From assembly GCF_000407505.1 (NCBI RefSeq), contig NZ_ASWE01000002.1:806001-870000 (forward strand): DNA of 64,000 bases, read 5' to 3'. Under the pieces are notes generated by a model that did no database searches, had not been told where the DNA came from, and saw only the letters and a list, made by a program, of their open reading frames with translations. Of this stretch, positions 18,915 through 30,696 are shown piece by piece. Source of the DNA: Enterococcus phoeniculicola ATCC BAA-412 (lineage in GTDB: Bacteria > Bacillota > Bacilli > Lactobacillales > Enterococcaceae). How positions within the stretch are numbered: the first letter of the stretch is position 1; each line of letters begins with the position of its first letter. The position numbers and the translations under genes were made by a program.

Positions 18915-21734
18915 TTATTTTAAAACTTTTTTTAGGTAGAAACCTGTATAACTCTCAGGAACTGCAGCAATTTCTTCTGGCGTGCCAGTTGCAATAATTG
19001 TTCCTCCACCATCGCCGCCTTCTGGACCTAAATCAATGACATGATCAGCTGATTTTATCACATCTAAATTATGTTCAATCACTAAGACTGTATTTCCTGC
19101 ATCAACTAGACGTTCAAGAACGACTAAAAGACGTGCAATATCGTCTGTATGCAATCCAGTAGTTGGTTCATCCAATATATAGAAATTTTTCCCATTTGAA
19201 TTTTTGTGAAGTTCACTTGCTAGCTTCATACGCTGCGCTTCACCACCAGATAACGTTGTCGCAGGTTGACCTAACGTAACGTATCCTAGACCAACGTCTA
19301 CGATTGTTTGCAGTTTCCGATGGATTTTTGGAATTGATTTGAAAAATTCTACAGCATCTTCAACAGTCATATCCAAAATATCCGCAATATTTTTTCCTTT
19401 ATAGTGAACCTCCAGCGTTTCAGAATTATATCGTTTTCCATGACAAACCTCACAAGGAACATAGACGTCTGGTAAGAAATGCATTTCAATTTTAATAATC
19501 CCATCGCCGCGACAAGCCTCACAACGACCGCCCTTCACGTTAAAACTAAAGCGCCCCTTTTTGTAGCCGCGTATTTTAGCTTCGTTTGTTTTTGCAAATA
19601 AATCACGAATGTCATCAAATACACTTGTATACGTTGCTGGATTACTTCGTGGTGTACGTCCGATTGGACTTTGGTCAATATCAATTATTTTTTCAATGTG
19701 CTTATAGCCAGTTAACGTCTTATGTTTGCCCGGCTTATTTGAATTTCGATTAATCTTTTGCGCCAATCCTTTTTTCAAAATTTGATTGACTAGCGTGCTC
19801 TTTCCAGAACCAGATACTCCAGTAACTGCGACAAATTCACCCAAAGGAAACTCAGCAGTGACATTTTTCAAATTATTTTCTGCAGCACCAGTAATTTTTA
19901 TTTTTTGTCCGTTTCCTTTTCTTCGCTCTGCTGGAACAGGAATTACTTTTTTACCTGAAAGATATTGTCCAGTTAACGATTTCTTATTTTTTTCTACTTG
20001 CTTTGGTGTGCCAGCAGCAACGATTTCGCCTCCCTGATGTCCAGCTCCGGGACCGACATCAATCAGATAGTCCGCGGCACGCATAGTATCTTCATCATGC
20101 TCTACAACAATCAAGGTATTTCCTAAATCACGCATTTTTTTCAATGATTCAATCAACCGGTCATTGTCTCTTTGGTGTAACCCGATAGAGGGCTCATCTA
20201 GTATATAGAGGACACCAGAAAGATTGGAGCCAATCTGGGTTGCCAACCGGATTCTTTGTGCTTCTCCACCAGACAATGTTCCCGATGCTCTACTCAATGT
20301 CAGATAATCTAACCCAACATTTTCTAAGAAGGTTAACCGGTCATTGACTTCTTTTAAAATGGGACGTGCAATCATCGTTTCCTGTTCAGATAATTTTACT
20401 TCTTCAAAAAAATGAACAGCATTTTTGATTGCTAATTCACTGACCTGACCAATGTTTGTTCCATTTACTTGAACAGATAATGCTTGTGGATTCAAGCGAT
20501 ACCCTTTACAAGACTGACACGTTAACTCCGTCATGTACAAGCGCATTTGTTCTCTTGTAAAGTCACTATTTGTTTCATGGTATCGGCGGTCAATATTTTT
20601 CAATACACCTTCAAATGCAACTTCCACATCTCTTACACCGCCAAAATCATTTTCATAATGGAAATGGAAAGGCTCACCATTTGAACCATTTAAAATAATC
20701 TCTTGATGTTCTTCAGGAAGTTCGTCAAACGGCGTATCCATATCAATATTAAAACTTTCTGCGGCTTGTTCTAACATTTGAGGATAGTATTGTGAACTGA
20801 TTGGATTCCAAGGTGTAATCGCTCCCTCACGTAAGGTTTTACTTCCATCTGGAATCACTAAATCTTTATCAACTTCTAGCTTCACCCCTAAGCCATCACA
20901 TTCTGAACAAGCCCCAAAAGGTGCGTTGAATGAAAATAATCGCGGCTCCAGTTCCCCCACCGTAAACCCACAGTAGGGACACGCATAGTGCTCACTAAAT
21001 AGCATTTCTTCTTTACCAATTACATCCACAATCGCATAGCCTTCAGCCAATCGTAATGCAGCTTCAAACGAGTCAAATAAACGAGAACGAATTCCCTCTT
21101 TGACTACGATTCGATCAACCACAATGGCAATATCGTGTTTTTTATTTTTTTCCAACTCAGGTGCTTCAGAGATATCATAGGTTTCTCCGTCCACGCGAAT
21201 ACGAACATACCCTTCTCTTTGAATCATTTCAAATACTTTTTTATGTTGTCCTTTTTTCTTGGATACGACCGGAGCTAGAATTTGTATCTTTGTACGATCC
21301 TCTAACTCAAGTACTTTATCGACCATCTGTTCTACAGACTGACTGGTAATTTCTATATGATCGTTTGGACAAATAGGATGCCCTACACGCGCATAGAGCA
21401 AACGTAGATAATCATTGATTTCTGTGACCGTTCCGACTGTCGAACGGGGATTTTTACTAGTTGTTTTTTGATCAATTGATATGGCTGGACTTAACCCATC
21501 AATACTATCAACATCAGGTTTATCCATCTGACCTAAAAACTGTCTTGCATAAGCAGATAAACTCTCAACATATCGTCTTTGTCCTTCTGCATACAGCGTA
21601 TCAAAAGCAAGAGAGCTTTTCCCAGAACCTGATAATCCGGTAACAACAACCATTTTGTCTCTTGGAATTGTCACATCAATATTTTTTAGGTTATGGGCTC
21701 TTGCACCGTGAATTACTATTTTATCGTTTGCCAT
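18915..21734 (-). CDS. uvrA: Excinuclease ABC subunit A
   Basis: The 939-residue damage-recognition ATPase of nucleotide excision repair, in the cytosol. It is a tandem ABC protein: first Walker [12 protein letters not shown] near residue 33, second [12 protein letters not shown] near 640, each followed by LSGGEAQR signatures. Two zinc modules are intact: the first runs from CPYCGF to CSECDG, the second from CEACRGDG to CEVCHGKRY. It begins 9 bp after uvrB, so the two are one transcript, presumably under the SOS-type site in front of uvrB. Confidence 0.97.
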   Translation of the reverse strand: MANDKIVIHGARAHNLKNIDVTIPRDKMVVVTGLSGSGKSSLAFDTLYAEGQRRYVESLSAYARQFLGQMDKPDVDSIDGLSPAISIDQKTTSKNPRSTVGTVTEINDYLRLLYARVGHPICPNDHIEITSQSVEQMVDKVLELEDRTKIQILAPVVSKKKGQHKKVFEMIQREGYVRIRVDGETYDISEAPELEKNKKHDIAIVVDRIVVKEGIRSRLFDSFEAALRLAEGYAIVDVIGKEEMLFSEHYACPYCGFTVGELEPRLFSFNAPFGACSECDGLGVKLEVDKDLVIPDGSKTLREGAITPWNPISSQYYPQMLEQAAESFNIDMDTPFDELPEEHQEIILNGSNGEPFHFHYENDFGGVRDVEVAFEGVLKNIDRRYHETNSDFTREQMRLYMTELTCQSCKGYRLNPQALSVQVNGTNIGQVSELAIKNAVHFFEEVKLSEQETMIARPILKEVNDRLTFLENVGLDYLTLSRASGTLSGGEAQRIRLATQIGSNLSGVLYILDEPSIGLHQRDNDRLIESLKKMRDLGNTLIVVEHDEDTMRAADYLIDVGPGAGHQGGEIVAAGTPKQVEKNKKSLTGQYLSGKKVIPVPAERRKGNGQKIKITGAAENNLKNVTAEFPLGEFVAVTGVSGSGKSTLVNQILKKGLAQKINRNSNKPGKHKTLTGYKHIEKIIDIDQSPIGRTPRSNPATYTSVFDDIRDLFAKTNEAKIRGYKKGRFSFNVKGGRCEACRGDGIIKIEMHFLPDVYVPCEVCHGKRYNSETLEVHYKGKNIADILDMTVEDAVEFFKSIPKIHRKLQTIVDVGLGYVTLGQPATTLSGGEAQRMKLASELHKNSNGKNFYILDEPTTGLHTDDIARLLVVLERLVDAGNTVLVIEHNLDVIKSADHVIDLGPEGGDGGGTIIATGTPEEIAAVPESYTGFYLKKVLK

Positions 21735-21743
21735 TGTTTTCTC

Positions 21744-23738
21744 CTATTCCGATGCCTTTAACTCAAGAATGGTATCTCTAAGCGTTGCTGCTGTCTCAAA
21801 GTCTAACGCTTTGGCTGCATCTTTCATTTCTTTTTCTAGTTTCAATAGTAAAGTTTCTTTTTCTGCTTTACTTAATTCATCATAAGATACTGTAATTTTT
21901 TCATCTTCTGAATTATCAGCAGTTTTTGTAATGGAGATTAACTCGCGAATTTCTTTAATGATTGTTTTCGGTACAATCCCATGTTCTTCATTATAGGCCT
22001 CTTGAACTTGACGTCTTCTGGCAGTCTCGTCAATAGCTTTTTGCATAGAATCCGTCATCTTATCTGCATACATGATAACTTTTCCTTCAGAATTTCTTGC
22101 CGCTCGTCCAATTGTCTGTACTAATGAACGCTCACTTCTTAGGAATCCTTCTTTATCTGCGTCTAAAATAGCAACTAGAGAAACTTCTGGAACATCAAGT
22201 CCTTCTCTAAGTAAGTTGATTCCAACAAGTACATCAAACTCCCCAAGTCGTAAATCTCGAATAATTTCTGTTCGTTCAAGGGTTTTTATATCGCTATGAA
22301 GATACTTCACTTTGATGCCCAACTCTTTAAAGTAATCCGTCAAGTCCTCTGACATTTTTTTCGTTAACGTAGTAACAAATACACGCTGATTCTTTTCAAC
22401 CCGATCATTGATTTCTCCAACTAAATCATCGATTTGCCCCATGATAGGACGGACTTCAATGACAGGATCAAGTAAACCGGTCGGACGAATAATCTGCTGT
22501 ACAACCGTATCTGTTTGCTCAGCTTCATAAGGACCCGGTGTCGCAGATACATAGACAATCTGATGAACGTGCTCTTCAAATTCTTCCAAGCGAAGCGGAC
22601 GATTATCTAGCGCTGATGGCAAACGGAACCCATAATCCACCAGCATTTGTTTTCTCGCTCTATCTCCGTTATACATTCCTCTTACTTGAGGCATCGTTAC
22701 GTGGGATTCATCAACAACAAGTAGAAAATCATCTGGGAAGAAATCAATCAATGTATATGGAGGCTCACCTTCTTTTCGGCCATCCATATGTCTTGAATAG
22801 TTTTCAATTCCTGAGGTATAGCCCATCTCCATCATCATTTCAATGTCATAATTTGTTCGTTGTTCAAGACGTTGGGCTTCCAAAAGTTTATTATCCTCTC
22901 TCAAAACCTTAAGTCGATCTGCCAATTCCTGACGTATATTATTGATAGCATGCTCCATATGTTCCTCATTTGTGACAAAGTGAGTCGCTGGGAAAATTGC
23001 TACATGTTCCGTCTCTCCTACAACCTCACCTGTAAGAGCATCCACTTCACGAATCCGTTCTACTTCATCGCCAAAAAACTCTACTCGCAAAGCGCGTTCA
23101 TCTCTTGAAGCAGGGAAGATTTCTACAACATCTCCTCGCACACGGAACCGTCCACGTTGAAAGTCAATATCATTTCTTTCAAATTGGATATCAACAAGTT
23201 TTTTTAACAGCTGACTGCGATCCATCTCCATACCTACTCGAATAGAAACAACCTGCTCACTGTATTCTTTAGGTGATCCCAAGCCAAAAATACAGGATAC
23301 GGAAGCGACAACAATCACGTCATTTCTTTCAAGCAGAGAGCTGGTTGCTGAATGTCGAAGTTTATCAATTTCATCATTAATACTCGAATCTTTTTCAATA
23401 TAAGTATCACTTGAAGGAACATATGCTTCTGGTTGATAGTAATCATAGTAAGAAACAAAGTATTCAACTGCATTATTTGGAAAAAATTCCTTGAATTCTC
23501 CATAAAGCTGCCCAGCCAATGTCTTATTGTGAGCAATAATTAATGTTGGCTTGTTCACTTCTTTTATTAGGTTTGAAATGGTATAGGTTTTTCCTGTCCC
23601 AGTCGCTCCCAAGAGTATTTGAGCCTTCTTTCCTTCCACCACTCCATCAACTAACTGACGAATGGCTTCTGGCTGGTCTCCTGCAGGTTGATACTTTGAA
23701 ACAAGTTCGAAAGTATGAGAAGTATCTCTTTCAATCAT
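21744..23738 (-). CDS. uvrB: Excinuclease ABC subunit B
   Basis: 664 residues. This helicase-like DNA-loading subunit receives damage from UvrA and recruits UvrC. Walker [11 protein letters not shown] is near residue 44. The beta-hairpin [12 protein letters not shown] near 97 inserts between the strands. The helicase motif VDESHVT and the C-terminal UVR motif (about 625-660) are present. The ATG at 23738 has SD GAGGAGGAG. The promoter and SOS-box-like site lie about 90-110 bp upstream. Confidence 0.97.
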   Translation of the reverse strand: MIERDTSHTFELVSKYQPAGDQPEAIRQLVDGVVEGKKAQILLGATGTGKTYTISNLIKEVNKPTLIIAHNKTLAGQLYGEFKEFFPNNAVEYFVSYYDYYQPEAYVPSSDTYIEKDSSINDEIDKLRHSATSSLLERNDVIVVASVSCIFGLGSPKEYSEQVVSIRVGMEMDRSQLLKKLVDIQFERNDIDFQRGRFRVRGDVVEIFPASRDERALRVEFFGDEVERIREVDALTGEVVGETEHVAIFPATHFVTNEEHMEHAINNIRQELADRLKVLREDNKLLEAQRLEQRTNYDIEMMMEMGYTSGIENYSRHMDGRKEGEPPYTLIDFFPDDFLLVVDESHVTMPQVRGMYNGDRARKQMLVDYGFRLPSALDNRPLRLEEFEEHVHQIVYVSATPGPYEAEQTDTVVQQIIRPTGLLDPVIEVRPIMGQIDDLVGEINDRVEKNQRVFVTTLTKKMSEDLTDYFKELGIKVKYLHSDIKTLERTEIIRDLRLGEFDVLVGINLLREGLDVPEVSLVAILDADKEGFLRSERSLVQTIGRAARNSEGKVIMYADKMTDSMQKAIDETARRRQVQEAYNEEHGIVPKTIIKEIRELISITKTADNSEDEKITVSYDELSKAEKETLLLKLEKEMKDAAKALDFETAATLRDTILELKASE

Positions 23739-23822
23739 GTCTTCTCCTCCTCAAGTTAAATTATCTTTGCGAAAAATAACAGCAAAAACCATAGTAAAAT
23801 AGTCATTTTCCATACTGAAAAA

Positions 23823-23848
23823 ATTATACCACACCGAACATACTTTCG
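23823..23848 (-). promoter_or_regulatory. uvrB promoter with SOS (LexA/DinR) box-like site
   Basis: On the minus strand TATAAT (23823-23828) is preceded by CGAAAGTATGTTCG (23835-23848). The latter is one base from the Gram-positive LexA palindrome CGAAC-N4-GTTCG and lies in the -10/-35 spacer, which suits repression of uvrBA by LexA. Confidence 0.7.
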
Positions 23849-23934
23849 CTATCTTTTTGTATTTCTCTTTTTCAAACTCATGTCAGATTTCCTTACATAA
23901 GATGTGACATTTTTTCATTTTTTTCTGTTTTTGC

Positions 23935-23963
23935 TTGCGAAAATCTTGTGTAATAGTTATGAT
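23935..23963 (+). promoter_or_regulatory. glnPQ promoter
   Basis: TTGCGA (23935-23940), a 17-bp spacer, then TATGAT (23958-23963), about 45 bp before the glnP start. Confidence 0.7.
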
Positions 23964-24008
23964 TTAGCATATAATTTATAAGATATTGAGAAAATAGGAG
24001 GATAATTT

Positions 24009-26165
24009 ATGAAAAGAAGAAATATTTTTCTCTCATTAATTTTAGCAATGGCAAGTATTTTAACTGTTACTTTAGGATATACTGCCCACGCTGACGAAAA
24101 AACATATACGATTGGAACAGATTCAACGTTTGCACCATTTGAGTTCCAAAATACAGATGGTGAATACACAGGAATTGATATTGACTTATTAACCGAAATT
24201 GCCAAAGATCAAAATTTCAAATTCAATTTAAAGCCTGTTGGTTTTGACAGCTCTGTCCAAGGGGTCCAAGCAAACCAGCTAGATGCAATGATTGCCGGCA
24301 TGAGTATTACCGAAGAAAGAAAAGAAACGTTTGATTTTTCTGATCCTTACTTCGATAGTGGGATTCAAATGGCAGTTGCCTCAGATAATAATAAAATTTC
24401 AGGATTTAATGACTTAAAAGGACAAACCGTTGCGGCTAAGGTTGGAACACAAAGCGCTGCTTTTTTAGAAGAAAACCAAGAAAAATACGGCTATACAATC
24501 AAGTCTTTTGATGCAGCAGATGCTTTATATAGTGCAATTAACAGTAATACGGTACAAGCTATTTTTGATGATTATCCCGTGTTAGGCTATGCAATCAATC
24601 AAGGACAAAAACTAAAACTGGTTGGCGAGCCTCAATCTGGCAGTGCCTATGGTTTTGCAGTAAAAAAAGGACAAAATAAAGAACTGTTGGCAAAATTCAA
24701 TGCGGGTCTGAAAAAATTAAAAGACAGTGGCCGCTATGAAGAAATTGTTTCTACTTATATCTCTAGCGGATCTAACGAAACGTCTACGGATAAAATGAAA
24801 AAAATTGAACCAAAAAAAGATTTGTACGTCATTGCCAGTGACTCTGCTTTTGCACCATTTGAGTTTAAAGATTCCGATGGCAAGTACAAAGGAATTGACG
24901 TTGACTTAGTTAACCGAATTGCCGAATTACAAGGATTCAATGTAAAATTCAATTTCATCGGCTTCTCCTCTGCTGTTCAGTCATTAGACGCCGGACAAGC
25001 AGATGGTATGATTGCTGGAATGACGATTACAGACGAACGAGAAAAAAACTTTGATTTTTCTGATCCCTATTTCCAAAGTGGTATTCAGATTGCTGTAAAA
25101 AAAGGGAACGATTCTATCCATTCTTATGAAGATTTAAAAGGAAAAACTGTTGGGGCAAAAGTCGGAACCGAGAGTGCTGACTTCTTAGCAGATCACGAAG
25201 AAGAATATGGCTATTCTATCAAATATTTTGATGCAGCTGATCAACTGTATGAAGGCTTAAAAACTGGAGCAATTGATGCTATGATGGATGATTATCCAGT
25301 GATTGGCTATGCTATTAGTCAAGGGCAGGAACTGGAAACGCCAATTGAACGTGAAACTGGTGGAAAATATGGGTTTGCAGTGAAAAAAGGACAAAATCCT
25401 GAACTGGTAGAAATGTTCAATGAAGGATTAAAAGAATTAAAGCGTACAGGCGAATATGATGAAATTGTTAATAACTATGTGAAAGATGGTTCAACGAAAA
25501 AAGAAAAAGCTGATGAATCAACTATCTTCGGTATTTTGAAAAATAATTATAAAGGACTTCTTACTGGGCTTTGGAAAACGATTGTATTAGCCTTGATTTC
25601 CTTTGTTCTTGCATTAATTGTTGGTGTTGTTTTCGGCTTGTTTAGCGTTGCACCTTCAAAAATTTTACGCGGGATTTCAACAATTTATGTTGATTTAATT
25701 CGAGGAATTCCGATGATGGTCCTTGCATTCTTTATCTTTTTTGGACTACCGAATGTAATTGGCTTTACGATTCCAGACTTTATTGCGGGCGTTATTACCC
25801 TGACACTAAATGCGAGTGCTTATATTGCAGAGATTGTTCGTGGCGGGATCAATGCTGTACCGATTGGTCAAATGGAAGCTTCTCGAAGCTTGGGGCTTTC
25901 CTACAATAAAACAATGAGTAAAATCGTCCTTCCTCAAGCAATAAAAATTATGATTCCATCATTTGTTAACCAATTTGTTATTTCTCTAAAAGATACAACC
26001 ATCATTTCTGTAATCGGTGTGGTAGAATTATTACAGACAGGAAAAATTATTGTTGCACGTACGACACAAAGTACCTACGTCTATCTGATTATCGCTGTTA
26101 TGTATTTAATTTTAATCACTGCATTGACGAAATTAGCAAAAGTTTTAGAAAAGAAGGTGAAATAA
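24009..26165 (+). CDS. glnP: Amino-acid ABC transporter, two substrate-binding domains fused to permease (GlnP-type)
   Basis: 718 residues. A signal peptide (1-28, cleaved near AHA|DE) precedes SBP_bac_3 domain 1 (about 30-255), a Lys/Ser-rich linker, SBP_bac_3 domain 2 (about 270-498), and a permease domain with five or so helices (about 515-715) carrying the EAA loop ([10 protein letters not shown]). The two receptors are clear internal duplicates, each starting with a SxFAPFEF segment. This is the architecture of lactococcal GlnP, where tandem receptors with different affinities for glutamine, glutamate and asparagine feed one pore. The SD AGGAGG precedes the ATG. glnQ follows after one base. 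Confidence 0.94.
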   Translation: MKRRNIFLSLILAMASILTVTLGYTAHADEKTYTIGTDSTFAPFEFQNTDGEYTGIDIDLLTEIAKDQNFKFNLKPVGFDSSVQGVQANQLDAMIAGMSITEERKETFDFSDPYFDSGIQMAVASDNNKISGFNDLKGQTVAAKVGTQSAAFLEENQEKYGYTIKSFDAADALYSAINSNTVQAIFDDYPVLGYAINQGQKLKLVGEPQSGSAYGFAVKKGQNKELLAKFNAGLKKLKDSGRYEEIVSTYISSGSNETSTDKMKKIEPKKDLYVIASDSAFAPFEFKDSDGKYKGIDVDLVNRIAELQGFNVKFNFIGFSSAVQSLDAGQADGMIAGMTITDEREKNFDFSDPYFQSGIQIAVKKGNDSIHSYEDLKGKTVGAKVGTESADFLADHEEEYGYSIKYFDAADQLYEGLKTGAIDAMMDDYPVIGYAISQGQELETPIERETGGKYGFAVKKGQNPELVEMFNEGLKELKRTGEYDEIVNNYVKDGSTKKEKADESTIFGILKNNYKGLLTGLWKTIVLALISFVLALIVGVVFGLFSVAPSKILRGISTIYVDLIRGIPMMVLAFFIFFGLPNVIGFTIPDFIAGVITLTLNASAYIAEIVRGGINAVPIGQMEASRSLGLSYNKTMSKIVLPQAIKIMIPSFVNQFVISLKDTTIISVIGVVELLQTGKIIVARTTQSTYVYLIIAVMYLILITALTKLAKVLEKKVK

Positions 26166-26166
26166 G

Positions 26167-26904
26167 ATGTCAGAAAAAATTCTTGTTGAGCATCTTGTAA
26201 AAAAATACGGAGAAAACACAGTGTTAAACGATATTAACGTATCGATTAACGAAGGGGATGTGGTCTGTGTTATTGGACCTTCCGGCTCGGGAAAAAGCAC
26301 TTTTTTACGTTGCTTAAATCGATTAGAAGAAGCAACTAGCGGAGACATCATCATTGATGGTGCTCATCTACTAGATAAAAGCACAAATATTAATCTTGTT
26401 CGCCAACACATTGGGATGGTTTTTCAACACTTCAACTTATTCCCCCACTTATCAGTCTTGGAAAATATTATTTTAGCGCCAATGGATTTAAAGAAGCAAA
26501 CAAAGGAAGAAGCAGAAAAAAAAGCTGTTCAGCTTTTAGAAACAGTCGGACTAGCTGATAAAAAAGATATGTATCCAGATAACCTTTCTGGTGGACAAAA
26601 ACAACGTGTTGCAATTGCACGTGCATTAGCAATGAATCCTGATATCATGTTGTTTGATGAGCCTACCTCGGCCTTAGATCCTGAAATGGTCGGCGATGTG
26701 CTTAATGTAATGAAAAAGTTAGCTGAGCAAGGTATGACTATGGTCATTGTTACGCATGAAATGGGGTTTGCAAAAGAAGTTGCCAATCGAGTTATGTTCA
26801 TTGACGGTGGGAATTTCTTAGAAGATGGAACACCACAACAAATTTTTGAGAATCCCCAAAATGATCGTACGAAAGACTTTTTAGATAAAGTATTGAATAT
26901 TTAA
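26167..26904 (+). CDS. glnQ: Amino-acid ABC transporter ATP-binding protein (GlnQ-type)
   Basis: A 245-residue polar-amino-acid-uptake ATPase: Walker [10 protein letters not shown] (about 34-42), Q-loop FQHFNLFPH, signature LSGGQKQR, Walker [13 protein letters not shown] and H-loop VTHE. It should energise the GlnP permease encoded one base upstream, working as a GlnPQ complex at the inner face of the membrane. A terminator follows directly. Confidence 0.95.
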   Translation: MSEKILVEHLVKKYGENTVLNDINVSINEGDVVCVIGPSGSGKSTFLRCLNRLEEATSGDIIIDGAHLLDKSTNINLVRQHIGMVFQHFNLFPHLSVLENIILAPMDLKKQTKEEAEKKAVQLLETVGLADKKDMYPDNLSGGQKQRVAIARALAMNPDIMLFDEPTSALDPEMVGDVLNVMKKLAEQGMTMVIVTHEMGFAKEVANRVMFIDGGNFLEDGTPQQIFENPQNDRTKDFLDKVLNI

Positions 26905-26906
26905 TT

Positions 26907-26942
26907 AAAAGAGTTGAGCGCAAATGCGTTCAACTCTTTTAT
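26907..26942 (+). terminator. Terminator of glnPQ
   Basis: An 11-bp perfect stem (26907-26917 with 26930-26940) is followed by a TTTTATT tract, two bases after the glnQ stop. The next 230 bp hold no gene, only a second weak stem (about 27129-27153) without a T run near the gldA-like end. Confidence 0.88.
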
Positions 26943-27175
26943 TAATTCTATATAGGAGAGTAGGCTGAATAAGTTTTAAAAAAGTGTTTTAACTAGATAA
27001 GATTTATTCAGACTGCTATCCTCATCCCTTACGAAGCATTCAAGTTCATAGTTCGCAGATTAAAAACAGGCAGTTACTACTGTGCTTCAATCTCGCCAAA
27101 TGATAAGCTGGCACCACTGTCCTCCTCTGAAATCACTCTTTTTTCCCGGAGAGTGATTCCATTTCGTTTCCTTCT

Positions 27176-28270
27176 TTATTTATGTGCGGAAACCTTCATC
27201 TTTACATAGCTGTCTGTTGCGCGTATCGCCCAAAATAAATCATTTCCAGTGATTTTCATAGGCATTTGCTTCATTGTATCTTCACTATCAACTGTTTTTT
27301 CACAAAGACTCAGTAGTTCTTTATCTGACAATCCCAGACCAAGTTCATTTAGCGTTGTAGGCAAGCCAATCGATTGATAAAATGTAATAAAACGTTCCAT
27401 CCGTTCTTCTGAGTCTCCTTGTAACATCAATTGTACTAGAGTTGAAAAGGCAACTTTTTCTCCATGTGTCTTTTTTTGAATTTCTCCTTCTATACTCGAA
27501 AAACTATTTTGTAATGCATGAGCTGCAGCTAGACCGCCACTTTCAAATCCTAATCCGCTTAACAAGGTTGTTGCTTCAACAACGGCTTCAAAGGCAGGTG
27601 TAACTGCTTGTGCTTCATTAGCCGCAATCGCCTGTTTCCCGTAGAAAAATAATGTTTCTTCACAAGTTTTCGCTAAAGCATGTGCAGCAATTGTTTGAGT
27701 GCCCCCAGCTAACGTTTTTCCATGGCTCTTAGCTACGGCCTCTGCTTCAATAAACGTTGCTAAACCATCCGCTATACCAGATTTCAGCATTCTTACTGGT
27801 GCGTTTACGAGTACGTCGGTATCTACAAAAACTAAATCGGGATTTTTATCATAGTAGTGATAGGACTGAAAAAAACCTTTATCATCATAAGTGACACTAA
27901 TTGCTGAAGTCGGTGCATCAGTCGAAGCGGCTGTTGGAACCACTATCACGGGTACTTTTTGCTTATTTGCAACAGCTTTCCCAAAATCTATTGCTTTTCC
28001 CCCACCTAGTGCAATGACAAAATCAATTGCTTCTTCCCTGCAGACAATTGGATTTTCATCCTTGTTTGGAGACTGCTTATCCAATAAAATTATAGTAGTA
28101 GCAATTGCTTCTTTTTGTAAATTTTCATTAAACGTCTTTCCTATCATTTCCCAAACAAACGAATCAGTAACGATTATCGCCTGTTTGCCATACGCTGTTA
28201 TCATCGCTAAATTTGTCTTAAGAATCTTTGGTCCTTGTACATATTTCCCTGGACTTGTAAATATTTTCAC
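27176..28270 (-). CDS. gldA: Glycerol dehydrogenase-type iron-containing alcohol dehydrogenase
   Basis: 364 residues, the size of NAD-dependent glycerol dehydrogenase (glycerol to dihydroxyacetone). Visible features are the nucleotide-binding GGGKAIDFGKAV (about 89-100), TAASTDAPTSAISV (substrate/NAD pocket), and metal-binding regions around SGIADGLATFIEAE, AAAHALQNSF and HGEKVAFSTL, with Asp and two His in the expected places. No dihydroxyacetone kinase gene is adjacent, so the physiological substrate could be another small polyol or hydroxyketone. It is monocistronic here. Confidence 0.87.
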   Translation of the reverse strand: MKIFTSPGKYVQGPKILKTNLAMITAYGKQAIIVTDSFVWEMIGKTFNENLQKEAIATTIILLDKQSPNKDENPIVCREEAIDFVIALGGGKAIDFGKAVANKQKVPVIVVPTAASTDAPTSAISVTYDDKGFFQSYHYYDKNPDLVFVDTDVLVNAPVRMLKSGIADGLATFIEAEAVAKSHGKTLAGGTQTIAAHALAKTCEETLFFYGKQAIAANEAQAVTPAFEAVVEATTLLSGLGFESGGLAAAHALQNSFSSIEGEIQKKTHGEKVAFSTLVQLMLQGDSEERMERFITFYQSIGLPTTLNELGLGLSDKELLSLCEKTVDSEDTMKQMPMKITGNDLFWAIRATDSYVKMKVSAHK

Positions 28271-28496
28271 TATATCTCCACTCCTCTTTTCTATAATTTT
28301 TACACATCACCAGTAGAAAAACAAGAATGGGTACTACTCATTGTGAATAAAAAAACAAATTAGGTTCTTCTGCCTCAACCCCAATCTATCCAAGTATAAC
28401 CTGCAGCCTACTTACGAATCTCATCGGTTATCTTAGTCAGACTGACTACTACTCGCAGAAGCTCACTACTTTTGTACATTTTTCTCCAATTTTTTA

Positions 28497-30629
28497 TTAT
28501 TCATTTAAGTATTTCTTTAAATTTCTTTGTTTCACACCCATCAATCCCCAACTAATTGAAATACTCAACATAATCAAAAGTAACAGAAAAATCACTCCAA
28601 GATTAAATGGTTCGAAGATATTCATAAATAATTGAAAATTAGCTGTTTTACTGAACCAAAGTTTATTTGCAGTATATGCAAGCATACACGCTAGGACAAA
28701 ATAGATGAAAAAGAGGACTGAGTTTTCTATGGTAATAATTAACGTGATATCCTTTTTTCTAAACCCAAGACTATACAGGACTGCCAACTCCTTGCTACGG
28801 TTGTTTATATATCCTTTATTTAGAAAAGCTATTAAACTGCCTGTAATTAGCGCAATTCCCATGGAACCTACTATTAAAATTTTTACTAGATAAAAATAAA
28901 TTGAAGCGAGTTCTCCATTCTTTAAATCCTCTTGTGAAACTAAATGATAGTATGGATATATCTTCTGTAACTCTTTTGACACCTCAGATAAATAGTTTGG
29001 TTTACTTACCTTAACAATCATCTCTGTATTCGCTGTTCCAACGGCATGTTTGTAAGAATCAAAATCTTTAATTATATTTTTATTAAAATTTTGAGTAGGT
29101 TCATTCACAGTCATCACTTTTTTATAAAAATCATACGATTCTTGTGTAAGGTAGCTAGGGAGGAAATCTTCTTGAAAATAACTTGTGTATATAGAGTACG
29201 TTGTATCCAGTGAGTTCTTATAGTTCGTGTTATAAACACCTGATACAGTATAGCCGACATGTTTATCGTTATTATTTTTATCTTTAACTTTTAAAAATAT
29301 CTTTTTCCCAATAATGGTATTGAAATCTTCATTATTATTTTTTAATAGAACATATATATCGGGTATAACGACTTCATTTGTTTTATCTGATGGAAACTCT
29401 CCACTAAGTAATTCGATATTTTCTTTATTGTAGGCAGTCATCAATTCTTTGGGAACATAATTTTTGACAAAATCAAATGAAAGACTATCAATCTTATTCC
29501 CAAAATTCTCATATTTTTTAATACTATCAGAAAAATTTGAACTTGGATAAACCACATTTAATGTATTCGAATCTTTATCGTAATTAGAATAAACATCGCC
29601 TAAAGAAAGGTAGACCTTTTCTACATTTTTTATAGCGGATACTTTCTCTACATCTTCATCAGAAAACCCAATTCTAGTACCATCAAAAGAGCTTTGAATC
29701 CCTTTTTTGTTAAAATTTCTTATTTGTTTTTCAGTGATTTTTTGTGTATCTAAAAGAATAATTTGATCACCAATTCCTCTAAAAGCTTTTTTTAACGCCA
29801 GTGTCGAATTTGCTCTATAGGCGCTAAACCCTAAAATAAATATCGTTAAAATTATTATGATCGGAATAGCAAGATAAAATAGCTTCTTTTTAGTTTGCAT
29901 TAAATTAGTCAGCACATATCTATTTATTTGTTTTTTTCCAGAATTATTTGTATTGATTTCAATCTCTTCTTTTGCATTCATCGTATTTCCCATACCTAGA
30001 CTAGTAATCTTTTTTTCTTTTAGCTCAAATACGACATCAGATAGCTCAGAAATCGCAGAATCATGAGTAATGATAAAAATCAAAATCCCTTTATTTCTCA
30101 ATTTGTTTAAATAATTCATTAGCTTCTCTGATGTCATACCATCAAGATTTCCAGTTGGTTCGTCTAAAAGTAGTATTCTAGGATCAGCAATCACAGCTCT
30201 AGCAATTGCGACTCTTTGTTTCTGACCACCACTTAACTCTGAGACATGGCGATACTTGAATTCTAAAATATCTAATTCCGTTAATACCAAATCAATTTCA
30301 TTCTCTAAATACTCACCCGAAAGACAAATATTTTCATAAACAGTAAAATTACTCAATAGTTTATAATCTTGGAATACCATCCGAATATACTTTTCCCTTA
30401 GAATTGCCCATTCTACATTAGTTAGACTTGAAGCTTCTTTTCCAAATATTTGGTAAATTCCCTGATAATCTTTATCTAAACCAAAGAGGATATTAAATAC
30501 TGTCGTCTTCCCACTACCACTTTCTCCCATTAAACTATATATTTTACTGGGATCATTTAAATTCATTGATATGTTCTCTAAAATCACTTTATCTTTGTAT
30601 TTTTTTGTTAAGTTTCTAATCTTTATCAT
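28497..30629 (-). CDS. ABC transporter ATPase-permease fusion of the bacteriocin cassette
   Basis: 710 residues. The N-terminal ATPase (1-215) has Walker A GESGSGKTT, signature LSGGQKQR and ILLLDEPTGNLD. A permease part of FtsX/MacB type follows, with a helix at about 247-268, a long extracellular domain (about 275-585) and three C-terminal helices (about 590-700). ATPase-permease fusions of this sort accompany lactococcin-972-type bacteriocins and are thought to export the peptide or protect the producer. It lies 67 bp after the bacteriocin gene behind a hairpin that overlaps its leader, and has a good SD (GGAGGTG). It is AT-rich like the rest of the cassette. Confidence 0.85.
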   Translation of the reverse strand: MIKIRNLTKKYKDKVILENISMNLNDPSKIYSLMGESGSGKTTVFNILFGLDKDYQGIYQIFGKEASSLTNVEWAILREKYIRMVFQDYKLLSNFTVYENICLSGEYLENEIDLVLTELDILEFKYRHVSELSGGQKQRVAIARAVIADPRILLLDEPTGNLDGMTSEKLMNYLNKLRNKGILIFIITHDSAISELSDVVFELKEKKITSLGMGNTMNAKEEIEINTNNSGKKQINRYVLTNLMQTKKKLFYLAIPIIIILTIFILGFSAYRANSTLALKKAFRGIGDQIILLDTQKITEKQIRNFNKKGIQSSFDGTRIGFSDEDVEKVSAIKNVEKVYLSLGDVYSNYDKDSNTLNVVYPSSNFSDSIKKYENFGNKIDSLSFDFVKNYVPKELMTAYNKENIELLSGEFPSDKTNEVVIPDIYVLLKNNNEDFNTIIGKKIFLKVKDKNNNDKHVGYTVSGVYNTNYKNSLDTTYSIYTSYFQEDFLPSYLTQESYDFYKKVMTVNEPTQNFNKNIIKDFDSYKHAVGTANTEMIVKVSKPNYLSEVSKELQKIYPYYHLVSQEDLKNGELASIYFYLVKILIVGSMGIALITGSLIAFLNKGYINNRSKELAVLYSLGFRKKDITLIITIENSVLFFIYFVLACMLAYTANKLWFSKTANFQLFMNIFEPFNLGVIFLLLLIMLSISISWGLMGVKQRNLKKYLNE

Positions 30630-30641
30630 AAAACACCTCCG

Positions 30642-30669
30642 AAAAAAGAGCCCATTAATAATCGGCTCT
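30642..30669 (-). terminator. Leaky terminator/attenuator between bacteriocin gene and ABC gene
   Basis: On the minus strand a 6-bp GC-rich stem (30664-30669 with 30647-30652) and 11-nt loop are followed by six T residues. It sits between two genes of the same cassette, so it should lower ABC expression relative to the bacteriocin. Confidence 0.7.
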
Positions 30670-30696
30670 CAAAAAAATATTTCTTATTATTGAAAA

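Noticed and set aside
22538-22912. 124-residue plus-strand frame opposite uvrB
   Set aside because: Shadow of uvrB; no SD and composition reflects the antisense of conserved UvrB codons.
27891-28316. 141-residue plus-strand frame opposite gldA
   Set aside because: Antisense shadow of the conserved dehydrogenase core.
28431-28460. Short palindrome near 28434 (TAGTCA-N3-TGACTA)
   Set aside because: Six-base arms in the 3' gap after the ABC gene; too short to interpret alone.
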